From: Pelargonium cotyledonis
Lineage: Eukaryota; Streptophyta; Magnoliopsida; Geraniales; Geraniaceae
Assembly: GCA_036897625.1 (NCBI GenBank)
Contig: JAYMTA010000769.1
Span: forward strand, 1-24,366
Direction: 5' to 3'
DNA length: 24,366 bases
Every line of letters begins with the position of its first letter. Position 1 is the stretch's first letter. Shown piece after piece: positions 1 to 7,698 of the stretch. A model generated the notes under the pieces. The model was not told the DNA's origin. It ran no database searches and was given only the letters and a program-made list of their open reading frames with translations. The translations under genes and the position numbers were made by a program.

Positions 1-1440
1 TACCCATTATTTTATACCTTCAACTAAAACTTTCAACCTAAAACCCATCAACCATCCTTCATAATCCAAACAAAAACTGACATGCTGATGGAAGGTATCC
101 AACCCCATTATAAGTAACCTCTTAGCCCCATCATCTACGTATTGACGTGGGACATTTTTTCTTTTTTGAGATCTTAACAAAATCCTATAACTTAGCACTC
201 AGAAAAAGTGATGGGTGTTTCTCATTCGACCTATTGACGTGCTAATGATTAAACTTCACTTGAACTCTTGAGCGAGATCTCTCTATCTAGTATATCATAC
301 AGTCTCTAAATCCCATAAACTTGCTAAGTGGGATTTTCATCCTGTTATTCTGTGGGATACAATATTGCGCTTTAATCAAAGATTGGGCTCGTTAGTTTTC
401 ACAGCTTGATATTTTACATATTTGTAAATGTATTTCCACTGCAGGAAATGGCAGCAAGAATGGAGTCTTCTCTTCTCTTCTCTTCTGAGAGACTATCATG
501 GCCATGCTGCTGCTATTTGCATGAATCACCTTGCAAAACTAGGGTAATTTTTTATTGCAATTTGTTTGAAATAGTCAATTCTTCTTAATCATTTTCTTTT
601 AAATGAGCAAAGTATGCATGCCAACCTAGTTATTTTCCAGTTTTTATTTTTGGATACACATGGTCACTCATGCCGACCTAGTTATTTTAATATAGCCTCA
701 TTAAAGACAAATGTCACAACAAAATTTATTTGTTTGTCTACATTATTTGTTTCTTGCAAATTTTTATGAATCTGAATGCGAGTTTTGTTGATAGTAATAA
801 TGTTTTGTTGATTGCTTGATGACATGATGACATATTAATGTTTTGGTGGAAATGATGATTGAAAGTGTTACAGTTATCGTAATCATAATAATTTTTCGAC
901 AGAGCCATCGACTGTGAGAGAAAGTCCAACGCTGCTCAGAGCAAATCAAACAGCGTGAGAAATCAGTGGTGTTCTGGGCAGATCGATGGTGAGAGTTGAA
1001 GCACACTAGTGGTCCATTCACTGAAGACTCATCAGTACTCGTCTCCGTGAAGCCACCGGTGCTTTCCATCTGTTGAAGATTGGTGCTCCACCTTTGTTAG
1101 CCCAGATCGATCTCTCTCTGCTTTCATCTGATTCAATATTTTTAAGGTTTTGCTTCAACTTTTGTTTGGGTATTTTGTGGATGAATTCAAGATCTGGTAA
1201 TTTATTGACAAACACAAAATTTGGGTCTTTTGTATTCATATAGATTTGTTTGAAATTTGTACTATATTTGAATGTCGACTTCATGTAATTTGTTTGGATG
1301 TTGGCATTTGTAATTTTCAGTTTCAAGACGACAATTTTTTTGCGGATTCCAGCAATAGTTGAAGATTTTGGCTTCAGAATCTTCGTGCGTTTGCTGGAAT
1401 CTGGGTACTGGTTTGCTTGAAAAAAAAAGGTTAAAGGCAT
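1..1440. other. Intergenic/repeat-like DNA, no supported gene
   Basis: I see no supported gene here. The open frames (for example minus 1018-1443) have no recognisable domain, biased composition and no splice framework. A block at about 445-542 lies between a good acceptor (tccactgcag at 433-442) and a possible donor (ggtaat near 543), so it could be an orphan exon, but neither frame gives a family I recognise. 900-1130 contains repeated snippets such as 'cagatcgat' and 'ttgaagatt', which suggests rearranged repeat DNA. Confidence 0.4.
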
Positions 1441-1735
1441 CAATAGTACCTAAATTTTGGACAGCAACTCAATTTAGTATCTAATCTTTTATTGTATCAG
1501 AGTTAGTGCCCACATTTTTATTTTGAACGCAATTTAGTACTTACCGTCACTTAAGTAAGTTGTTAAGTTTTGCTGATGTGGCGTTTAACGTGGACAATTT
1601 TGAGTTATGACGAGAGATGACGCGGCCTTTCTAAATATTTTTTTATAAAATAGTGATGACTAGGCATGAAAATAATTTTTAATTTAAAAAAAAAAACTGT
1701 TGTTCAAAAAAGAAAAAAGAAAATCAAACTGTGAT
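1441..1735. repeat. AT-rich dispersed-repeat-like segment
   Basis: The segment resembles non-coding repeat DNA common in plant genomes: reiterated 'aatttagta' phrases at about 1471-1545, a 'gctgatgtggcgttta' phrase at about 1572, then A-rich runs at 1680-1730. I found no terminal inverted repeats or target duplication to name a class. The A-rich run is on the plus strand at the 3' side of the minus-strand 14-3-3 fragment, so it is the wrong strand to be that fragment's poly(A) tail. Confidence 0.3.
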
Positions 1736-1749
1736 TAGGATTCAGGGGG

Positions 1750-2016
1750 AGGCGACAGTGGTGGTGCGGTCACCTTCCACGATGAAGCCGGCGGCGCCTT
1801 GTGCGGACCTTCTTATCACCTTAAGACTCCCATCGCAGATGTTGAGAGCTCGGTCATCGGGTCGATGAAGGAGACGATCCTCCAGGAGGCACGGCGAGCG
1901 CCGATCACGTTCCTGTAGGCGGCGGCGAGCTTTTACATGAACTGGACAATCTCTTCATAGCACTCGGCCTGCCCGGCGAGCATGGCCATGTACATGTTGT
2001 CTTCATGAGACGCCAT
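1750..2016 (-). pseudogene. Degenerate 14-3-3 (GF14) protein fragment
   Basis: Reading the minus strand from the ATG at 2016-2014 gives a 14-3-3 N-terminus: 'MYMAMLAGQAECYEEIVQFM', then an in-frame TAA at 1935-1933, then 'AAYRNVIGARRASWRIVSFI', the family's most conserved helix. A frame change then gives 'ICDGSLKV', matching the family's ICDGILKLL block. Further on, 'GDRTTTVA' with nearby bases resembles the GDYHRYLA block out of register. The helix linking FMEK to AYKNV is deleted, as is the segment between WRI and ICDG. The fragment ends near 1750 and lacks more than half of the usual ~250 residues. It is about 60-70% GC inside AT-rich DNA, so it was probably copied from a GC-rich paralog. 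With a stop, a frame change and deletions it cannot make a 14-3-3 protein. No introns are visible, but nor is a poly(A) tail. Confidence 0.8.
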
Positions 2017-2270
2017 TGATGATTGGATCGATCGATTGGTGGTTTGGGGATTGAGAGATTTTCAGGAGAAAGTGAGAAATTTTGGAGAAGAATGATTTGA
2101 AAGCTAAAGTCGGAACCGCAAAAATTGGCTACACCTTGAGAATTTGGGCGGAGGGAGGGATTCGGCCGGCGAGGTAGGTGTGGGTGGTCGGTGGATCTGG
2201 ATATGAAGAAGATGAATTAGTTTGATTTCTAATGTTGATGTCGGTGATTATTGATTATTTGAGATTATCA

Positions 2271-2352
2271 GATTTTTCGGTTCTCGTAGTGTTCTTGTTG
2301 AGTGTGTTATGGTGATTCTCGGATTTTTCGATTCTGGTAGTGTTCTTGTTGA
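2271..2352. repeat. Two-copy direct repeat, 31-bp units, 51-bp period
   Basis: Units at 2271-2301 and 2322-2352 both run from 'gatttttcg' to 'gtgttcttgttga', with 2 mismatches in 31 bases. They lie upstream of the 14-3-3 fragment start (minus orientation) and suggest local tandem duplication. Confidence 0.8.
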
Positions 2353-2375
2353 CATTTCAAGTGTCTCACGAACAA

Positions 2376-2465
2376 CAGAACCGCACCATCATCCCAAAAT
2401 GTTAATTTCTGAGGGGGTGACGTTTCCCTTTTAACCCAGAACCGCACCATCATCCCAAAATGTTA
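2376..2465. repeat. Two-copy direct repeat, 29-bp identical units
   Basis: A 29-base unit containing 'ccgcaccatcatcccaaaat' occurs at 2376-2404 and again, identically, at 2437-2465, a 61-bp period. This follows immediately after the 31-bp repeat pair, so 2271-2465 has been duplicated twice. The identity implies a recent event. No coding sense is seen. Confidence 0.85.
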
Positions 2466-2717
2466 GCTTAAATCGAAACAAAAATCTTTTCTTGAGAAAA
2501 TAATAATTGAATTATCAGTTTTGCTTTAGTCCATCAATTACCTTGATTTTTTATGCATCACGTATAATTCTTCTTTAATGGATTATTTTAGTTAAAAAAA
2601 ATATTTAAATAGGGTGGAACTGGTAAGTCATGCAAGTAGGTGTATGAAACCGAATTGGATTCAACATCTCTATTCTCCTCCTTCAAATAGGTTTTGTATC
2701 AAATGCTCTTTTTTACA

Positions 2718-2786
2718 TTATATATGAGAAGGAGGTGGGCTCCCTGGGATTTGGACTGCTCTTAATATCTTCTTCTTCTTCTTCTT
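2718..2786 (+). promoter_or_regulatory. Candidate core promoter and (CTT)6 leader of the F-box gene
   Basis: A TATA-like 'attatatatga' lies at 2718-2728, about 170 bp before the F-box ATG at 2895. It is followed by a (CTT)6 tract at 2769-2786; pyrimidine-rich tracts are common in plant 5' leaders. A start site near 2750 is inferred from TATA spacing only. Confidence 0.35.
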
Positions 2787-2894
2787 AGGTAACTCCATCT
2801 ATTTGCCTTGTATATACTAATTATCATCTCGTATCCTAACAATAACTCGTTGATTGAGATTCGTCTTTCAGTGGTAAGTCAATTACATGTCAAG

Positions 2895-4567
2895 ATGAAT
2901 CCTAAAGAGAGGATGAGATTTGTGATCAGAGCAAAAAGAATGACAAGTGGAGACCACTCTGAGGTAACAAATGAATTTGGTTTTCAACAAGCTAGCTTTG
3001 GTATATAGTGTGTTGTATATGATTTCATGAGTTAGTTAATGCAGGGATTGGTATGGACATGCCACAGAAACAACACTATTAGCACTGAGAATACAAGAGA
3101 CCACATTAGTGAGCTTCCGGATGATGTCTTGTGTACCTTAATATCATCGAACAGTCTGAGCATAAGAGATCGCGTTGTGGCCACATCTTTATCCTCCAGA
3201 TGGACCCGTCTCTACCCATTTCCATTCCCATTCCCATCTCACCTCTGCTTTGATTGGAACACCATGTTCTCTTCCCCGCCAAATTCCTCTAAATGTACCG
3301 TCGTCCATAAACAAGAGCCTTGTGCGTTTTATCGCAAAGTACCGCCGTGCACATGGCAATGCAAAACCGACAAAAAGAGATTCGTGGAAGGAGTGAGCCA
3401 ATTCTTAGAGGCCTACAAGGCCAAGGCCGTGCATCATCAAATAAACAGCCTCACTGTAGATTTTTGCCTAGATGAAGAATATGCCAAACACATCGACCAA
3501 TGGGTCTTTTTGGCCATCAACAGAGGTGTCAAAACACTCGTGCTTAAGCTTTCTTGTCACGAATCCCCTGTTTATGTGGAAAGCGGCGACTATTACACTT
3601 CCTTCCACAATTACACTTTCGATTGCCCCATCTCAAATGTGGAGCGTCTAGAACTGAAATCGTGCAAGCTTACGACAAATGCAATATCCACTTCAGCTCC
3701 CTAACGAGCCTTCACTTGACAGATGTAGCTCTAGACCAAGGGATCCTGCTCGCCGTGTCTCAATATTGTTCCAACCTCAAATCTTTGGCGCTATACTATT
3801 GCACATTGCCCGCGCCATGCATTTCCAACAAGTATCTTGACACATTGGCGGTACACTTTTGTCAATTCTTCTTCACAACGAGGATTAAAATCTCAGCTGC
3901 CAAGCTGACTAGATTTCAATTTTCTGGAACTACAAACATGTTGTCTTTCTCTGGGGTTCCAAACTTGTGGAGCGTGTTCTTGAAAGTGAAGGTGAATATG
4001 AGGCATGACCAAAATATGCATTACATATTCACTCAACTTGCCAATGATCTTCCGAGTGGAGTACAAGTTCTAGGTTTAGATGTTAAACATGCTCCGAAAC
4101 CGTCAGCATTAGCTGCAGGCATGGTCACCTTCAAGGTTAAGGAACTTAACCTGACTTTTAGAGAGTGGAGGGTGAAGTTTGACATGCTAGAGGTGATTCA
4201 CATTCTGAGGGCATTTCCGGTTCTACGCATATTCAATATACAGGTACGTAGCGCATATAAACATCTCGAACATTTATCGAAAGATTTTGTAGTTAGTTAC
4301 GTCGCTCGTTCTTGCTTGCAGATATGTTGTCCACAAGATACTGAAGAGCCAACAGGTGGTACAGGCGCGGTTGTTGATAATACGCATTTGAATCACTTAG
4401 AGGAAGTCGAGATTAGAGGATTTCACGCGACACAAAATCAGATTGATTTCGCAATCTGTCTTCTAAAATTTTGCATTTCGCTCAAACGGCTAGTTATCAA
4501 CCCGGAAATACAAATATCAGAAGGAGATGTGGAAATGAATAGGGATTCATGGGATGAAGGGGAATGA
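2895..4567 (+). CDS. F-box/LRR (FBD-like) protein gene, frameshifted and truncated; probable pseudogene
   Basis: Exons 2895-2963, 3045-4243 and 4322-4567 have consensus introns of 81 and 78 nt; the second has no stop and can be read through. The product starts MNPKERM. The F-box spans about residues 43-83 ('HISELPDDVLCTLISS', then 'RVVATSLSSRWTRLYPF'), followed by leucine-rich segments ('NVERLELKSCKL', 'LTSLHLTDVALDQG', 'CSNLKSLALYYCTL') and an FBD-like end ('HLEEVEIRGF', 'LLKFCISLKRLVINPE'). Family members are substrate receptors of SCF ubiquitin ligases; the target is unknown. Lesion 1: the frame changes between about 3671 and 3680. The first frame stops at 3702-3704, and the exon sum of 1514 nt is one base short of a multiple of three. 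Lesion 2: TGA at 4565-4567; reading past it gives a coherent 21-residue tail ('ERLFQALQHIFREN...') to a second TGA at 4631-4633. The derived copy at 4863-4969 has an AGA codon where the gene has TGA, so the stop is secondary. Confidence 0.8.
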
Positions 4568-4594
4568 GAAAGACTTTTTCAAGCACTCCAACAC
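4531..4594 (+). repeat. Sense arm of a 64-bp inverted repeat (F-box 3' coding end)
   Basis: These 64 bases, spanning the last F-box codons and the premature TGA, are the reverse complement of 4863-4926 with 4 mismatches. The loop between the arms is 268 nt. A transcript reading on from the F-box gene would fold into a long near-perfect stem. Confidence 0.85.
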
Positions 4595-4853
4595 ATTTTC
4601 CGGGAAAATACAGAGTTGATTATTTCCCCATGAATTGAGTCAATGGGCTGTTTGGACTGATTGAGGGTATAAAATTTACAATATTGGAATGTTGAGTTTG
4701 GTGGAGGATTCGAAATGACTTTCAGAAATATTCTCAGATGCAACCACTATAGCCTCTTGATTTTTATTTAATTAGCTAGGTTGTGATTGCAATTCTTGAT
4801 GATTGTAGTCTTACGGGATATCTTTAGTTTATATGTGTGTTTTCAAGACATCA

Positions 4854-4978
4854 TGGTTCAAAGTGTTGGAGTGCTTGACAAAGTTTTTCTCTTTCACCTT
4901 CATCCCATGAATCCCTATTCATTTCCAGGATTATCTTAATGAGAAAAACTTTGTCAAACACACCAACACTGGTTCAAA
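4854..4978. mobile_element. 107-bp foldback built from F-box coding sequence, with 9-bp flanking repeats
   Basis: The element at 4863-4969 begins 'gtgttgg' and ends 'ccaacac'. Its 29-base ends (4863-4891 and 4941-4969) are inverted repeats with 2 mismatches. Identical 9-bp direct repeats TGGTTCAAA flank it at 4854-4862 and 4970-4978, which fits a 9-bp target duplication of the Mutator type. Its left 64 bases are antisense to the 3' coding end of the adjacent F-box gene; read on the minus strand they encode 'WDEGEREKLCQALQH', the intact form of the F-box C-terminus. The right end repeats part of this ('EKLCQTHQH') in the plus direction. It is either a miniature Mutator-like element carrying a gene fragment or an inverted duplication that gained flanking repeats. 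Confidence 0.65.
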
Positions 4979-5031
4979 CGATATGAGATCAACTTCATTG
5001 CTCTAATCTCGTATAAATTTTCAACTAATAA

Positions 5032-5302
5032 CACTACATAAAAATTTCAATCTGAGACGGAAATTTTTGTCACAATCTTGTGTATTTTTGTCACAAAATA
5101 TATTTTGTGACGGATCTGTGATAAAATGCTTCTGTCATTGTTTGAGGTGTTACAGATGTTTGTGACAGAATTTCTGTCACAAATATGTATCTGTGACAGA
5201 TTATATGAATTCTGTCACAATTATGATGGAAATGTGACTGAAATTTTTTTGCGATAGATCTTTGTAACAGTTTGTAATTTTTTTTTTTTTTTTTTTGTAG
5301 TG
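5032..5302. mobile_element. Non-autonomous CACTA-type MITE (271 bp)
   Basis: The left end is 'cactacataaaa' at 5032 and the right end is 'ttttttgtagtg' at 5302, giving the CACTAC/GTAGTG termini of the En/Spm (CACTA) superfamily. A 3-bp target duplication TAA lies at 5029-5031 and 5303-5305. Between the ends are repeated subterminal motifs in both directions: tgtgacagaa (5161), ttctgtcac (5172), ctgtgacaga (5191) and tctgtcacaa (5211), as expected for transposase-binding repeats. There is no coding capacity. Confidence 0.85.
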
Positions 5303-5305
5303 TAA

Positions 5306-5990
5306 TGGTTTAAACTATTAGTTAATAATTTATATATTACATATACATATATTGAATTAATAAAATTAAAATCACATTGAAGTAAAAATAACTAAAATTG
5401 CTAATGATAAAGTAATTTTTTTTTTAAAGTCTAAACGTATGTTTTTAGCTTTAAAAAAAAATATCATTGTTAACCTAAAATTATGACACATTCCAATGAG
5501 TTTCTAACTAGTTAAATGTTATTATTAATTAAGCATAGTAGTAAATTCTCTCTCTTCTCTCTCTGGAAGCTCTAGTCGTCGCCGCTCCTAGTTCTTTATC
5601 AACGTTTTTTCTTTGAGCCACCGTCGGTTTTTGTTGTTGATCGGCGGTGGCTCAATTTTGTCATCATACAAGTGGGTGTGTCTCATCTAGATGGTGAGCA
5701 GTTGGAATTGGCACGCTAGTTTCAAACGGTTTGGTCTGAGAAGATTCTGCGATCTCGAGATAGAATCAAATTTCAAGATACGCGTGTAGCAGATGGTCTA
5801 AATTAACTAAAGAGGATAAGATGAAAAGTTCGGTGTGTTCGGGGACAGATCGGGGAAACTTAGGCTTACCATAGGACCATAACATGAATGGTGTCCTATG
5901 TTCTCTTTTCAAATATATATATTGAAATAAATATGTCTTGGATATTAATTATTTGAAAAGAGAAACCAAAAAACAATAGGAAGATAAGTT
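5306..5990. other. AT-rich intergenic DNA upstream of the NOT4-like gene
   Basis: No gene is supported. 5306-5540 is very AT-rich. 5613-5652 holds a short GC-rich hairpin (gagccaccgtcg paired with cggcggtggctc, one mismatch). A 15-bp perfect inverted repeat lies at 5901-5915 and 5950-5964, next to a smaller one (cataggacca with tggtgtcctatg, one bulge) at about 5869-5900. These may be decayed small elements or part of the distal promoter. Confidence 0.4.
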
Positions 5991-5999
5991 TTAACAGCA

Positions 6000-7691
6000 C
6001 CAAAACAGCCATTGTTTCTTCATCATTCACTCTCAACCTCATCAGCGCCAGTCTCAACATTTTTATTTTTTACCGTTTATCTTTGAAATTATCTCCTTAT
6101 CTTCTCAATTTCTCAATAATCAATACACAGATCTACTTCCTACAAAAATAATAAAAGAAAAATAAATAAAAATGCGACAAAACCCATATATGTGTTTGAT
6201 TTTGAAGAAGAAGACCTTTACTGGACCACAATTGCTCGAGCGCTTCATCGTCATCACATCTTGATACAGTCGTCTTCATCGGAGCTCGCCACCATCTTTC
6301 TCATCACAGCTCGCCACTGCCCTCTTCGCGATAGTCCACCACCGACATTTTCCATCTCATCCTGCTACAGGTATTCGCATCCTCTACTACTCTCGGCCAC
6401 CTTACGGGTCAGGTATGGCGGCTATGTCCAGATCTTACATCATCGTTTCCTTTTGTTGCCGGATCTGGTCACTGTCATGTGCATTTTCTTAGAAAAACTT
6501 TAGTTTATGTTTCATGTTCATCTTCCATTTGTTTGTATTAAATTGTTTCTTAGAACTCTAGTTTGAGGTACCCTAACTCGATTAGAACATATATGGTGAA
6601 AATTTGTGTCATTTTGTTGCTATTTATTATTGAATTTTGAAAGTTATTTGTTATGTTTGAAGATTAAGATGGTGATGAAATTTTGTAGTTAATTAAGTGA
6701 TTTGGATGTTGATTTTTTTTTTTTGTACTGTAAGTATGTGAAGGCTCAAACTTTATATATGTGGTTGTCTGTCAATTGTTAGGATTATAAATGGGTAATA
6801 TTGTTGCGTAAACTTGAAGACTATTGATATTCATCCGAAAAAATTAGATTCAAAATGTCTGTGTTAGGATCATTTGATCTAAAAAAAGATAATGATATTC
6901 CCGTGACCGGAACCTTCGAGAATCTCCAAGATTGAAGAAATCAATGACCGGATTTTCCAAGCTTGTAGAATGCAACGACCCATATATTCAACCACTGAAT
7001 ATCTGGTTTACAGATTATCTTTTCATTATTTTAAAATGTAGGACGTAATTGTCCTTTTAGCTAACAGCCTAACAATAACATAGTAGTAGTGTTAAAACAG
7101 AGAAAGTGTGGAAAAGTTTAGATTAGTCATGTGTTGTGGAAAAATGTTCAAGGTTATCATATGTAAAAGGGACATAGTTCAAGTATGTATCTCCAATTTC
7201 TCCAACTTTTTATTAATCATCAATGAAGCTCATTTTTGCCATATTTTATTTATTTTCTATCTTGAGTAGTTAAATCATCTCTCTGAGGCTAAGAATGAAT
7301 AAGTATGGCATGCCGTTCTTCATTGAGTGATATTATGCATGCTTATTGGTTTGATATTTCATAGTCCATCTACTTGTAGGAAAAGAGACGTGTTGGTGTA
7401 TATAAGGCATTATTATTATTTTTTATTTGTCAGAACAGTTTCAGCTACTTTATGTAATTTGTGTTTTTCTAATTGTTTTTCTTTCATTTTTTGTTGTTTT
7501 GCCATCTGGTTCCATTTCCTGATAAAATGTCAGTAATGTGGATTTGCACAAAAATTTAGAATGAATTTAAACAAAAGGCTCTCTCTCTATTGCGTTCAGC
7601 ACAGTTAATGATTTTGTTTTCTTCTGTTTTATTGGCTTAGTAGTATAGCTGATTGCTGGTTCTGATTTCTTACATTTCTGTTCTCACCCAG
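6000..7691 (+). promoter_or_regulatory. 5' leader region and leader intron of the NOT4-like gene
   Basis: The first coding exon is preceded by an acceptor (ttctcacccag, ending 7691) with no ATG-bearing exon between it and the pyrimidine-rich leader-like DNA at about 6000-6370. Two good donors are available: tacag|gtattc at 6371 and gtcag|gtatgg at 6413. I infer a 5' UTR intron of about 1.3 kb, common in plant housekeeping genes. The 6192-6503 open frame has no recognisable domain and is probably leader sequence. No clear TATA box was found. Confidence 0.5.
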
Positions 7692-7698
7692 GACAATC

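Noticed and set aside
406-588. 60-residue open frame with a good splice acceptor just before its middle
   Set aside because: Could be an orphan exon, but neither it nor the overlapping frames match a family I recognise, and no partner exons were found.
1018-1443. 141-residue minus-strand open frame
   Set aside because: Lys/Asn-rich composition typical of AT-rich non-coding DNA, no domain and no promoter or splice context.
6192-6503. 103-residue open frame upstream of NOT4
   Set aside because: Lies in the predicted 5' leader; Ser/His/Leu-rich with no domain, and good splice donors interrupt it.
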